In this document: one piece after another, positions 36,359 to 45,069 of the stretch
How the letters are laid out: every line of letters starts with the position of its first letter
Position numbering within the stretch: the first letter of the stretch is position 1
Origin: Thermoproteus sp.
GTDB taxonomy: Archaea > Thermoproteota > Thermoprotei > Thermoproteales > Thermoproteaceae
Direction of reading: 5' to 3'
Assembly: GCA_038893495.1 (NCBI GenBank)
Contig: JAWARJ010000001.1
Location: 1-64,000, forward strand
DNA: 64,000 nucleotides
Position numbers and translations under genes: made by a program
Notes under the pieces: model-generated
Databases searched by the model: none
Told to the model about the DNA's origin: nothing
What the model saw: the letters and a program-made list of their open reading frames with translations, nothing else

Positions 36359-36370
36359 TAAACATAAAAG
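36359..36370 (+). promoter_or_regulatory. TATA box of the pseudo-protease/regulator operon
   Basis: ataaacataaaa, centred about 25 bases before ATG 36390. Confidence 0.45.
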
Positions 36371-36389
36371 GATGTAGATTTTAGACCTC

Positions 36390-36866
36390 ATGACCATCTT
36401 AGTGTTTTACGTGGGCTATTTGTTTAAGCGAGACTCTGCAGTAGGCCTTGAAGTTGGGAAGCTTCTTGAGGCTGAGGGTATTCCGACAGTAGAACTGAGC
36501 GGAGATGCCATATTTATGGTCGACGAGATAAAACGCCTAGGTCCAACTAAGGCCATACTGGTTGGGGCTGTCCAGAGAGGGCGCCCTCCTGGCACTATAG
36601 AGATATATAAGTTCAGGCCCTATGTATATAAAAATCAGCTAGAGGCTCAAGACGCCTTGCGCCCATCGCTCGAGGGGAGGATCTCCCTAGAAGACCTACT
36701 AATAGGTCTCAGTATATTCGGTGCCCCTACGGACGAAATATATATAGCCGAGTGCGAGCCGCCAGTATTAGAAGAAGGAGTAGGGCTCTCGCTGGAAGGC
36801 CGCAGATGCGCAGAGGAGCTCGCCGAAAAGGTAAAGGAACTCTATAGGGAGCTATGTGCGAGGTAG
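36390..36866 (+). CDS. Degenerate paralog of hydrogenase maturation protease (M52 type)
   Basis: The 158 residues follow the HybD/HycI pattern: strand, short loop, VGLEVGKLLEAEG helix, ILVGAVQRGRPPGTIEIYK, and a C-terminal CEPPVLEEGVGLSLEGRRC resembling the family's IEP...GLS ending. The nickel-recognition residues are changed: the G-N-x4-D-E/D-G loop is here G-Y-L-F-K-R-D15-S16, the D-A of the second ligand is G59-A60, and the third, histidine, site appears as S-L-E101. A working protease for this hydrogenase is encoded at 41862. This one may sense or bind hydrogenase precursors. It overlaps the winged-helix gene by 13 bases. Confidence 0.65.
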   Translation: MTILVFYVGYLFKRDSAVGLEVGKLLEAEGIPTVELSGDAIFMVDEIKRLGPTKAILVGAVQRGRPPGTIEIYKFRPYVYKNQLEAQDALRPSLEGRISLEDLLIGLSIFGAPTDEIYIAECEPPVLEEGVGLSLEGRRCAEELAEKVKELYRELCAR

Positions 36867-37471
36867 AAGATGGAGCCTTAGAGATTTTGGCGAGGACTGC
36901 AGAAATAGGGCCTGCGAGGTTTTATGCGATATATAGAGGCACTAAGTTGCCGCTATCTACAGCTTGGCGTAAAACACAAAAATTGATCAAAGAGGGCTAT
37001 CTACATAAGGAAAAGAAAGAGGAGTTGATAGATATAACCGATAAGGGCCTCTTGGTGCTAGCCAGCCGCGGTCATTCCGGAGGCTTGGTGAGGCTCGCTA
37101 GATCCATGGGCTTGAGCGTAAAGGAGACAGCGATCCTTGCCGAATTTATATGTAAAAATATTAAAGTAAGCGGAATTTTGCTAACATCCATATGGGACAT
37201 ATTGAGGCTCATCCCCCCTCCGCGCTTTGCCGAACTTAAGGACACAGAAGCCGAGGCCGCCGCGGCCAAGGTCCTCCTCAAGGCCTATCCAGTAATAGAA
37301 CTGGACGGCATAGGGGCCTATTTGATAGATCACGGTGTAATAGTGGCGTCAGCTTGTTCTCTTTGCGGCGAGCTCAAATACGAGCTGTTTCCCAATTGCC
37401 AGTTGTGGGAGAAGGCTCTGCCGGAGCTTAAACGATTCCTAAAGAAGGCGAGTGGTCCTCGTCGCTCGTAA
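36854..37471 (+). CDS. Winged-helix DNA-binding protein, candidate hydrogenase regulator
   Basis: The N-terminal 70 residues form a winged helix (STAWRKTQKLIKEGYL, then the wing KKEELIDITDKGLLVLA). The middle is helical, and the C-terminal part has four cysteines (C93 and CSLCGELKYELFPNC), which could bind a metal or an Fe-S cluster. The 205-residue protein is coupled to the degenerate protease and lies just before the hydrogenase structural genes. A 24-bp palindrome stands before its operon. I infer a redox- or nickel-responsive regulator of the hydrogenase; no direct evidence. Confidence 0.72.
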   Translation: MCEVEDGALEILARTAEIGPARFYAIYRGTKLPLSTAWRKTQKLIKEGYLHKEKKEELIDITDKGLLVLASRGHSGGLVRLARSMGLSVKETAILAEFICKNIKVSGILLTSIWDILRLIPPPRFAELKDTEAEAAAAKVLLKAYPVIELDGIGAYLIDHGVIVASACSLCGELKYELFPNCQLWEKALPELKRFLKKASGPRRS

Positions 37472-37497
37472 CAATTTTCCTTTGAGGTGGAAAGTCA

Positions 37498-37506
37498 CTA
37501 TATAAG
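37498..37506 (+). promoter_or_regulatory. TATA box of the hydrogenase small subunit, deciding its start
   Basis: actatataa is centred 24 bases before ATG 37526. The longer frame from 37487 would contain it. Confidence 0.6.
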
Positions 37507-37525
37507 CAGAGGTCTTAGGATGTTC

Positions 37526-38884
37526 ATGGTTAAGATAAGCAGGCGTGACTTCCTTAAAGCGAGCTCGCTAGCCGCTATGTTATCTGCGCTCAACTGGCCG
37601 GCTTTAGTCAAGGCGGCTGGAGAGACCATTAGAGACGGCACGATAAATGTCGTCTGGCTGGAGGCGCAGGATTGCGCCGGCAACACCACCGCCGTCATTC
37701 AAGCCACGGACCCCTCGCTTTTAGACGTACTGCTGGGCACAACGCCCCTCGTGGGTCCCGGCACGGTTCGCCTTATATTCCACGAAACCGTTATGCCGCA
37801 GTGGGGCGCGTTCCACGTGCAGAGCGCAGCCGATGTGAGCAACGAGGCCGCGCTCGAACAGTACGCCGCATCGCAACCGCCGCCTGGCAACGCCGACGCC
37901 ATACTCGCCGATATAGCCAACGGTAAGTACGGACCGTACGTCTTGGTGCTAGAGGGCTCCTTCCCACAGGAATACGGCATCCAGGGCTCCAACATAACGA
38001 CAGCCGGCGGTTATTATTGCGCCATAGGCCAACACACTTGCACCGAATGGCTTAAACGTCTGCTCTCAAACGCGCTTGCGGTGGTAGCTGTAGGCAATTG
38101 TGCGTCATATGGCGGAATACCGGCCAATAAGGTCCTAGAGCCGCCGCCGGGCTTCAACTACGCGACGTGGTCCCAATCGCCTACAGGCGCTATAGGCTTT
38201 TTCGACGATCCGCTGAGGGGCATAAAGGGCGTGATACATCAGCCTTACTTCCAGCCGGAGGTAGAGCCCTTCCGCAAGTATATAGACGAAGGCGGCGTCC
38301 CCGACTTTAACACAGTCAAGCCTGCAATCGCCGTTCCGGGCTGTCCCGCAAACGGCAACGGCATCATGAGGACCCTCGCCCTCTTGGTGTTGGTGGCCGC
38401 CGGATATTTGGACCCCAAAGTGCTCGACAGGAAGGCCTTCTTGGACGAATACGCCAGGCCCTATTTCATATTTGGTCCCACCGTCCACGAGCAGTGCCCG
38501 AGGGCCGCTTGGTACGCCGCGGGCGACTTCAGGCCTTACCCCGGCGCGGGTGACGCCAAGTGTCTATATGCAGTGGGCTGTAAAGGCCCCGTCGCTCACT
38601 GTCCCTGGAACAAAGTGGGTTGGGTAGCCGGCGTGGGAGGGCCCACTAGGACCGGCGGAGTCTGTATAGCCTGCACAAACCCAGGATTCACCGACGCCTA
38701 CGAGCCGTTTTACGCCAAGTTGCCCTACGTGGGCGTGTCTCTAGAGGATCTCAAGAACATAGCCGTGGGGGTGGGAGGAGCCATAGCCGTGGCGGGTGTC
38801 GCCGCCGCGGCGTGGACGGCCGCCAGAAGCGCCGCGATTAAGAAGGGCGGCCAGCAACAGAAGGGCGAAGAGAAGAAGTCATGA
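37526..38884 (+). CDS. hynS: [NiFe] hydrogenase small subunit, Tat-exported, membrane-anchored
   Basis: The 452-residue subunit holds the Fe-S clusters that carry electrons from the active site. MVKISRRDFLKASS is a twin-arginine signal, so the enzyme faces outward. The first cluster motif, C-x-x-C in most enzymes, reads D-C50-A-G-N53 here, with Asn in place of the second Cys; other ligands follow in VGNCASYGG, PGCPANG, VHEQCPRAAW, CLYAVGCKG, HCPWN and VCIACTNPG. A C-terminal hydrophobic helix (GVGGAIAVAGVAAAAW) anchors it. It resembles the membrane-bound uptake hydrogenases of Crenarchaeota. The next gene overlaps by ATGA. Confidence 0.93.
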   Translation: MVKISRRDFLKASSLAAMLSALNWPALVKAAGETIRDGTINVVWLEAQDCAGNTTAVIQATDPSLLDVLLGTTPLVGPGTVRLIFHETVMPQWGAFHVQSAADVSNEAALEQYAASQPPPGNADAILADIANGKYGPYVLVLEGSFPQEYGIQGSNITTAGGYYCAIGQHTCTEWLKRLLSNALAVVAVGNCASYGGIPANKVLEPPPGFNYATWSQSPTGAIGFFDDPLRGIKGVIHQPYFQPEVEPFRKYIDEGGVPDFNTVKPAIAVPGCPANGNGIMRTLALLVLVAAGYLDPKVLDRKAFLDEYARPYFIFGPTVHEQCPRAAWYAAGDFRPYPGAGDAKCLYAVGCKGPVAHCPWNKVGWVAGVGGPTRTGGVCIACTNPGFTDAYEPFYAKLPYVGVSLEDLKNIAVGVGGAIAVAGVAAAAWTAARSAAIKKGGQQQKGEEKKS

Positions 38885-39909
38885 AGGCGAGGGTAGTCGG
38901 GAGCCTCATAGCCACCGCAATAACCGTAGGGGTCTCTTGGGTAATTGTCTACTATCTGTCGTGGATACCGTTACAACAGACGTGGCCGCAGTTCTGGTCC
39001 TTCGTGGCCACTAGAGGCTTTGCCTTAAACAACCTCGAGTTTTGGGATTTAGGCGTAAGCGTCTTTTTCGACGTGTTGATACTATTAGTGACGGCATATA
39101 GCACCTATTGGACTTTGGGCCATTTCGCCGTTTATGCCAGTGAATACGACAGATGGAGGAAGCTAGTGGTCTCGCCCAATAAGGTGGACAGGTGGAACGT
39201 CTGGCAGAGAGTCCAACACATCTTAATGTTCGTGACATTTGTGGTATGTGCCTTCACTGGCTTCGTGGCCATGTACGCCAACGAGCCCTACTGGAGGGAC
39301 TTCTACATAAACGGCGTGGTCTCCTTCTCGGGCTCGCCGCCGTACTTCTTATTCCCCAGCTTCACAGGCCCCGTCACCACGATAATTTTCATCCACATAA
39401 TTTCGGGGATAATAATGGGGGTTTTGGTCATAGCGCATTTTGCCTATTACGGCACTAGGGTGTTAGTAGATCTAGCCAAGAGGCGGCCCATAATGGAGAG
39501 GTGGCCCATATTGAGGCTATACACTTGGGGCTTTGTGAAGTACCTAGTGGCTAGGTCCATCTGGTTGGTCAAGCCCTCGTATAAATTGCCCGAGTGGACC
39601 CATAAATACGACCCGGAGCAACTATTTGAGTACTGGGGCGTCTATTGGGGTATCGCCATATTGGGCATACCAGGCGTCCTGATGGCCATATGGGGGCCTT
39701 CGGCCTTCGACGGGCTCGCGTTCTTGTTCCACACGAAGGAGGCCGTGCTAGCTGTGTCGTTCCTACTCATAGTCCATTTGACCTATACGCACTTCATGCC
39801 CCACATATTCCCCTACAACTCCACGTTCCATAGCGGCAAGATGTCATTGGAGTTAGCCAAGGAGGAACACCCCTTGTGGTATCAAGCCATTTCCCGCGAA
39901 CAGAAATAG
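38881..39909 (+). CDS. Cytochrome b-like membrane subunit of the hydrogenase
   Basis: A 342-residue membrane protein with five to six helices. Several histidines lie in or near helices (GHFAVY, VQHILMF, FIHIISG, IAHFAYYG, FHTKEAVL, LIVHLTYTHFMPH) and could bind two hemes b. Placed between the small and large subunit genes and coupled to the former by ATGA, it probably passes electrons from the hydrogenase to the quinone pool. It is related to the Isp1/HyaC type of membrane partner, with low similarity. Confidence 0.85.
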   Translation: MKARVVGSLIATAITVGVSWVIVYYLSWIPLQQTWPQFWSFVATRGFALNNLEFWDLGVSVFFDVLILLVTAYSTYWTLGHFAVYASEYDRWRKLVVSPNKVDRWNVWQRVQHILMFVTFVVCAFTGFVAMYANEPYWRDFYINGVVSFSGSPPYFLFPSFTGPVTTIIFIHIISGIIMGVLVIAHFAYYGTRVLVDLAKRRPIMERWPILRLYTWGFVKYLVARSIWLVKPSYKLPEWTHKYDPEQLFEYWGVYWGIAILGIPGVLMAIWGPSAFDGLAFLFHTKEAVLAVSFLLIVHLTYTHFMPHIFPYNSTFHSGKMSLELAKEEHPLWYQAISREQK

Positions 39910-39938
39910 TAGATTTTTCCACCTCAACGGAATGGGGG

Positions 39939-39948
39939 TCTTTAAATT
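39939..39948 (+). promoter_or_regulatory. TATA box of the hydrogenase large subunit
   Basis: tctttaaatt, centred about 24 bases before ATG 39967, so the large subunit also has its own start site. Confidence 0.5.
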
Positions 39949-39966
39949 CTACAGTTCTAGTTTATC

Positions 39967-41883
39967 ATGTCTACGATAAAGCTGTGGATAGACCCCATCA
40001 CCCGTATTGAAGGCCACTTGGCTTTATACGCAGAGGTCGACGCGAATAGCAGAAAGGTCTCGATGGCTCACGTCTCTGCTATGATGTTCCGCGGCTTTGA
40101 GGTGTTTTTGAGGGGCCGCCCGCCCGAAGATGCCATAGCTATAACTTCGCGCACATGCGGCGTCTGTGGCGCCGCCCACGCCAACTCGTCAACTAGAGCG
40201 TGCGATATAGCGTCGGGCTTCACGCCGTACCCCATGGGGAGCGCGTTGAGAAATATGGCATACGCCATGACTGACTTCACTTACGACCACCCGCTAATTT
40301 TAAACATGTTGGAGGGGCCCGACTACAGCGAGCTCATCGTGAGCAAGTTAACGCCCTCAGTCTGGCAGACGGCCCAGTCCACCCCCACGAACTACAGCGC
40401 CATACACGGCTACCGCACTGTTGCGGACATAATGAGGGACCTCAACCCCATAAACGGCAGGATATGGCAGTTGACGGTTAAGTATCAACGTATAGCCAGA
40501 GAGGCCGGAGTGTTAATATACGGGAGGCATTCGCACCCGGCGACTTTAATACCCGGCGGGATCTCCACAGACATAACCAATCTGCCCATGTTGCTACAGG
40601 AATACTACACGCGTCTCTCGCAATTGACGGCTTGGGTCAAATTCGTCTGGGCCATATGGCAGGAGCTCTACGAGTTCTTTAGGGACCACGTCTCGACACT
40701 CGAGGGGCAGCCCTACTCCTTAACACAAGGAAAAACTCACGACCCACCCGTCTTGCTGGCCGGCGGCTTCGGCGATGACCCCGAGGTGTACAGCAATGCA
40801 TACGACAACGCCAAGGGAGACTGGAGGGAGCTCTATGCCCAATTAGACACGATCTATAACGCCAGGGCGGAGAAGCCAGGCTTCGCCATAGGCAATCAGC
40901 TTTGGAGCAAAAGCGTAATCGAGTTGAACCGCGGCTATCTTGAGTTCGCCGATTCGTCCTTCTATGAGGATTGGGTCAAGGCCAACGTGGCGCCGCCGTA
41001 TGGCTGGTTGACCGAAGACCCGTTGGGCAATTCCCTCGCCTTCGGCTCCGATTTATATAAGTACCACATGTGGAACCGCACCACCATACCGAAGCCCGGC
41101 GCCATAAACTTCGCAGATAAGTACACATGGGCCGCCGAGCCTAGGCTGATGCTGAGAGACGGAAGGATCTCGCCCATAGAGACCAACCCCATATCCCAGC
41201 TATGGCTGGACACCCTCCACGCTACTACGTTCGAGATGGCCGGACAGAAATGGTGGGAGAGCAACGGTAGCGTGCTCAAGGTCTACCTACCGGGCGGCAC
41301 CGTGGCCGAAGATCTGCCTCCCGGTACTAAGGACGAGTTAACCATCACCTGGAACCTGCCTAGTTACTCCACCACCATGGAGAGGCTACTGGCGAGGGCT
41401 GTCCATTTGGCTGTGGTCAACGTAGTGGCTTGGGCCAATTTGCTCTACGCCCTGGAGCTAGTAAGCCAGGGGAGGACTCAAACCTCTAGGCCTTGGAGCT
41501 ACGGCAAGTGGCCCAGCTTTAGCTACAGCTTCGGCTGGCACCAAGTGCCTAGGGGCAATTGCATGCATTGGCTCGTGCAACAAAACGGGCGTATAGCCAA
41601 CTACCAGTACGAGGCGCCCACGACGCCCAACGTGAGTCCGCAGAATAACCGTTGTACCGACCCCTGGAAGGGACAATGCGCAGGTCCCTTCGAGATGTCG
41701 GTGCGCAACAGCGTGGTGACGGAGGAGGTCCCGCCGGACCAGTGGACCGGCCTTGACTTCGTGAGGGCTATCCGTAGCTTCGACCCCTGTCTGGCATGTG
41801 CGGTGCACTTCGAGGCTAAGGGCGAAGGTGGTCGCGTCTACACGACCATAGAGAAGGTGTTATGGAACGCCTGCGCGTTGTAG
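39967..41883 (+). CDS. hynL: [NiFe] hydrogenase large (catalytic) subunit
   Basis: This 638-residue subunit carries the nickel-iron site. The first cysteine motif is R-T-C64-G-V-C67-G-A-A-H and the second D-P-C608-L-A-C611-A-V-H614. A 24-residue tail follows His614, and its removal by the maturation protease gene just downstream completes folding. RIEGHL near 13-18 and the conserved GPFEMSV-type region are present. Hydrogen oxidation by this periplasmic-facing enzyme would support sulfur or other respiration and the fumarate and CoA-ester reductions of CO2 fixation. Confidence 0.96.
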   Translation: MSTIKLWIDPITRIEGHLALYAEVDANSRKVSMAHVSAMMFRGFEVFLRGRPPEDAIAITSRTCGVCGAAHANSSTRACDIASGFTPYPMGSALRNMAYAMTDFTYDHPLILNMLEGPDYSELIVSKLTPSVWQTAQSTPTNYSAIHGYRTVADIMRDLNPINGRIWQLTVKYQRIAREAGVLIYGRHSHPATLIPGGISTDITNLPMLLQEYYTRLSQLTAWVKFVWAIWQELYEFFRDHVSTLEGQPYSLTQGKTHDPPVLLAGGFGDDPEVYSNAYDNAKGDWRELYAQLDTIYNARAEKPGFAIGNQLWSKSVIELNRGYLEFADSSFYEDWVKANVAPPYGWLTEDPLGNSLAFGSDLYKYHMWNRTTIPKPGAINFADKYTWAAEPRLMLRDGRISPIETNPISQLWLDTLHATTFEMAGQKWWESNGSVLKVYLPGGTVAEDLPPGTKDELTITWNLPSYSTTMERLLARAVHLAVVNVVAWANLLYALELVSQGRTQTSRPWSYGKWPSFSYSFGWHQVPRGNCMHWLVQQNGRIANYQYEAPTTPNVSPQNNRCTDPWKGQCAGPFEMSVRNSVVTEEVPPDQWTGLDFVRAIRSFDPCLACAVHFEAKGEGGRVYTTIEKVLWNACAL

Positions 41884-42383
41884 GGCTGGGCAACCCCATC
41901 TACGGCGACGACGGCTTCGGCTCCTGCCTCGCCCAATACCTCTCCCTTTTTAACGACTTCGTCTTAGACGGCAACGCCCACGGCGTGGGGATATTGGGCA
42001 ATTTGACAGACGCCAACGTTCTGGTGTTCATAGATGTAGACATAAGGCTTCCGCCCGGCGCGGTGGCCCTCGAGAGGATCGAGGGGTCTCTCACTGTCGA
42101 CGAGACCAGAATGGTGGACGCCCATAGGGCTCCCCCCTCGCTACTTGTCGGATACCTCAGAGCCATGGGCAAGCCCGTCGAGGCCTATCTAGTCGCCGTG
42201 GGGCCTCGTAGGATCGAGCCCATGGCGCCGCCGTCCCGCGAGGTGTTAGAGGCATCTCCGAAGGCCGTGGCGCTCTTAAAGGAGGTGTTGGGCAAATATG
42301 GCGTTGAGCTAAAGGTCGAGGGCGATCCGAGGGGGGCCGTGGAGGAGTGCTACAAGAGGGCGTTGGGATGGAGGACCTCATAA
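41862..42383 (+). CDS. Hydrogenase maturation protease (M52, HycI/HybD type)
   Basis: The 173-residue endopeptidase removes the C-terminal tail of the large subunit after nickel insertion. It keeps the family residues: GLGNPIYGDDGFG with D17, the IDVD strand with D58, and VDAHRAPPS with H88, which form the nickel-sensing site. It overlaps the large subunit gene by 22 bases and the next small gene by 16. An extension of about 20 residues at the C terminus is rich in Gly and charged residues. Confidence 0.92.
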   Translation: MERLRVVGLGNPIYGDDGFGSCLAQYLSLFNDFVLDGNAHGVGILGNLTDANVLVFIDVDIRLPPGAVALERIEGSLTVDETRMVDAHRAPPSLLVGYLRAMGKPVEAYLVAVGPRRIEPMAPPSREVLEASPKAVALLKEVLGKYGVELKVEGDPRGAVEECYKRALGWRTS

Positions 42384-42589
42384 AAATAATCGCGGAGCTC
42401 GTCAAGGCGTATAGGGAGGTCAAATCGACTTTGGAGAAGCCGCTTGTAGACGCCCTAAAGGATGTCGTGAGTCAGGCTTTATATAGTCAATTGACGGATT
42501 TAGGAGTAGCTAAGGAGTTCGCGCCGGCCGATATAAACGCCTTGAAGAAAATAGTGGAGTCGCACTTCAAGAGGAAAGAAGATTATTAA
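42368..42589 (+). CDS. Small helical protein of the hydrogenase operon (73 aa)
   Basis: I start at ATG 42368, within the end of the maturation protease gene; an upstream in-frame codon is possible. The protein is helical and charged (MEDLIKIIAELVKAYREVK, then LVDALKDVVSQALYSQL), without cysteines or a membrane segment. Tight coupling suggests a role with the hydrogenase. No family was recognised. Confidence 0.7.
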   Translation: MEDLIKIIAELVKAYREVKSTLEKPLVDALKDVVSQALYSQLTDLGVAKEFAPADINALKKIVESHFKRKEDY

Positions 42590-42590
42590 A
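42581..42590 (+). promoter_or_regulatory. TATA-like box before the 196-residue protein
   Basis: gattattaaa, centred about 24 bases before ATG 42610. Confidence 0.45.
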
Positions 42591-42609
42591 CGATACAAGA
42601 GATCCCTTT

Positions 42610-43200
42610 ATGATATACGGCAAACAACACGTGTTTTGGCTCATCTACGGCACCGACTTCGACCTGCCCGCGGTCCTCGCCAAATTGGTAGGCCTCGGCT
42701 ACGAGATAGCGAGGAGCGGATATAGGGAAGGCTACGTCTACCTGGATCCATTGCCCGGCGGGTATGCGGCGAGGAGGGTGTATGAAGAGGGCGAGGTACG
42801 CCTCTTGGCGAACCTACAAAGGGGGGCCCTGGGCGTGGTGGCGGAGGAACACCAATTGATGTTGAGGGGGGTCGCCGACGTCTTTCGGGCGCTTTCCGAG
42901 TTGAAAATAGGCGAACCTCCTCGTGTGGAGTTACATGTGACCTTCGGCTTTGTGGGGAGCCTTAAGGAGTCGGGCGAGATAGACGCCGGGGACCTTAAGC
43001 TCAAACGCGCAGGTCTCTACGCCACTTACGGCGACCCTCATACGGGCGACGGCGTGCTCCTATCGATAAGCCCGCTGGGCCCCCAGAGGTATATGGCTTA
43101 TGTATTAATCGGCGGCAGATGGGAATTCGTCATAGGCTACGCTAGAAGGGTATGGGAGTTGGCCTCTAACATATTGAAGTCGGTTGCCGAAGGCGTTTGA
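42610..43200 (+). CDS. Hypothetical protein (196 aa) near the hydrogenase genes
   Basis: This soluble alpha/beta protein has no signal peptide or cysteine. It opens MIYGKQHVFWLIYGTDFDL and has a central helix after EEHQLMLRGVADVFRAL. The gene has its own TATA-like box but the same orientation as the hydrogenase genes and lies 20 bases after the small helical protein gene. No family was recognised; a role with the hydrogenase is only suggested by position. Confidence 0.7.
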   Translation: MIYGKQHVFWLIYGTDFDLPAVLAKLVGLGYEIARSGYREGYVYLDPLPGGYAARRVYEEGEVRLLANLQRGALGVVAEEHQLMLRGVADVFRALSELKIGEPPRVELHVTFGFVGSLKESGEIDAGDLKLKRAGLYATYGDPHTGDGVLLSISPLGPQRYMAYVLIGGRWEFVIGYARRVWELASNILKSVAEGV

Positions 43201-43206
43201 GCCCAT

Positions 43207-44928
43207 ATGGGCGTCGTGATCCCTCCCTCCATGAAGTACAAAACTATAGACGTGCAGGAATACGTCAAGATATGGCGGAGCTCCGTCGAGAGCCTCGAGG
43301 CGCTAACTAGGTTTTGGGGCGATTGGGCTCGCCGACTTGTCTGGCGGACTCCATGGCGTGATGTATTCGACGGGAGGCGTTGGTTCCCTGGAGGGGAGCT
43401 CAACGCGTCTGTCAACGTGTTGGATAGGCACAGGGGGACCTACGTATGGGATAAAGTCGGCCTCATCTTCGAGACTGAGGAGGGGAACGTCCGCGCGTAT
43501 ACCTATTCGCAACTACATGCCCTAGTCGAGGCAGTTGCCGCCAAGTTCAGGGCATTGGGCCTCGGTATCGGCGATTACGCCGTCATATACGCCCCTCCAC
43601 TGCCGGAGACATTGGCATCGGCCTGGGCTCTGGCTAGGATCGGCGCAACGTTCGAGTGGGTGTTCACAGGCTGGGGCCGTTGGTTTCTAGCGATGCGGCT
43701 GAGGGCTCTGCGCCCCAAGCTGGTTGTGACCGCAGATGCCTTCCCCCGAAGGGGGAAGCCCATACGCGTGAAGGACAATGTGGATGCGGCTCTTAAGTCT
43801 TCGGGCCTAGAGGCGAAGGTCGTCGTCGTGCCTAGGATGGGCGTGGACATCTCGACAGGCCCCAACGACATATATCTGGCCGACATTCCCGACTCGGGAG
43901 AGCGCGGACCCGCCTACGTGGAGTCATCCTACCCCCTCTTCGCGTTGCCGGCGACCGAGGCCGAGGGGTCTGAGGGCACTGTGTTGCATGAGACCGGCGG
44001 ATATCTGACTCAGACCTATGCCACGACGATTTGGATGGGGCTTAGGCCGAGGGACACTTACTTCTGCACTGTGTTGCCCGGTTGGATAACTGGCATAACC
44101 TACGTCCTCTTCGGCCCCTTTATGGTCGGATCTACAGTCGTCGTCTATGAAGGGGGGCCGGACTACCCCAGTTGGGACAGGTGGTGGGAGATTGTGGAGA
44201 AGCGCGCAGTTACTGTGTTTTTAACCACAGTGGGGGCGCTCCGCCTCCTATCTAAATTCAGCTCGGTGGAGCGCTATAACCTCGACACGTTGAGGCTTGT
44301 CTTAACTACGGCTGAGCCCATGGAGGAAGAAGTGTGGTGGTGGGCATATAGGTCGATAACTGGACGCGCCGCTGTGTACGACTACGACCCGAAGGGGGGT
44401 GGAGGTAGGATCCCTGTGATACATTATTATATCACGCGGGAAGTCGGCACGTTTTTCGCAGGCAATCTGCCGAACTTCGCCTTCGCGCCGATTAAGCCCG
44501 GCACTAGCGGGCTTCCATTTCCCGGATTTGCATTGGACTCCATAGGCCCTGATGGAACGTCGGTGAGGAACTCGGCGGGTAGGCTGGTCTTGAGGATGCC
44601 GTGGCCGGCCATGCCCTTAGAGTCCCATAGATGGCGTAGCGGACTCTTCTACCTTGGCGACTACGGCATAATCGACTCGCAGATGTATGTGAGGGTGGTG
44701 GGGAGGGACGACGGCGTGTTGAAGGTAAACGGATACAGAATCTCTCCAGGCGATATAAAAAAGGCGCTGGCCGAGGCGGGCGTAGAGGCCGAAGTGAAGG
44801 CTAGATTCGACCCGCAGAAGTTCCAAGTCCCCCTAGTGAGGACAAGGGCACCTCCAGAGGAGGTGATAAGGACTGTTAGGACCCTTGTGGGGCCCATAGC
44901 GGAGCCTGAAGTAGAACAACTCTACTAA
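43207..44928 (+). CDS. Degenerate acyl-CoA synthetase homolog (probable pseudoenzyme)
   Basis: The 573 residues align in order with the AMP-forming ligase at 27465: ELNASVNVLDRH, RWFLAMRLRALRPKLVVTAD, PDYPSWDRWWEIVEK, LFYLGDYGIID and GRDDGVLKVNGYRISPGDI. Yet the phosphate loop T-S-G-T-T-G-x-P-K-G is gone: at that place (about residue 248) stands FALPATEAEGSEGTVLHE. The Y-x-x-T-E-T motif is also lost (YDYDPKGGGGRIP), and the C terminus stops before the catalytic lysine. The frame is fully open, so it is kept by selection, perhaps as a binding or regulatory subunit. It lies 6 bases after the 196-residue gene; ATG 43231 is an alternative start. Confidence 0.72.
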   Translation: MGVVIPPSMKYKTIDVQEYVKIWRSSVESLEALTRFWGDWARRLVWRTPWRDVFDGRRWFPGGELNASVNVLDRHRGTYVWDKVGLIFETEEGNVRAYTYSQLHALVEAVAAKFRALGLGIGDYAVIYAPPLPETLASAWALARIGATFEWVFTGWGRWFLAMRLRALRPKLVVTADAFPRRGKPIRVKDNVDAALKSSGLEAKVVVVPRMGVDISTGPNDIYLADIPDSGERGPAYVESSYPLFALPATEAEGSEGTVLHETGGYLTQTYATTIWMGLRPRDTYFCTVLPGWITGITYVLFGPFMVGSTVVVYEGGPDYPSWDRWWEIVEKRAVTVFLTTVGALRLLSKFSSVERYNLDTLRLVLTTAEPMEEEVWWWAYRSITGRAAVYDYDPKGGGGRIPVIHYYITREVGTFFAGNLPNFAFAPIKPGTSGLPFPGFALDSIGPDGTSVRNSAGRLVLRMPWPAMPLESHRWRSGLFYLGDYGIIDSQMYVRVVGRDDGVLKVNGYRISPGDIKKALAEAGVEAEVKARFDPQKFQVPLVRTRAPPEEVIRTVRTLVGPIAEPEVEQLY

Positions 44929-45069
44929 ATGTGGATTACTTTTAGGCGCTTCATGTTGAAGGACATGCTAAAAGAGGCGAAATGTTCTCTACGACGGGCT
45001 AGGAGTCTGCCAGATGGTCGGCCTTTATATTTGACTGTCGTTAGGGGTAAGATCTTTGCTTATTATTAA
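44929..45069 (+). CDS. Small basic ORF (46 aa)
   Basis: The ATG follows directly on the stop of the degenerate acyl-CoA synthetase. It encodes a basic helical peptide (MWITFRRFMLKDMLKEAK, then RPLYLTVVRGKIFAYY). It may be a real small protein or chance; no family was recognised. The spacer after it, 45070-45172, holds no further gene. Confidence 0.35.
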   Translation: MWITFRRFMLKDMLKEAKCSLRRARSLPDGRPLYLTVVRGKIFAYY

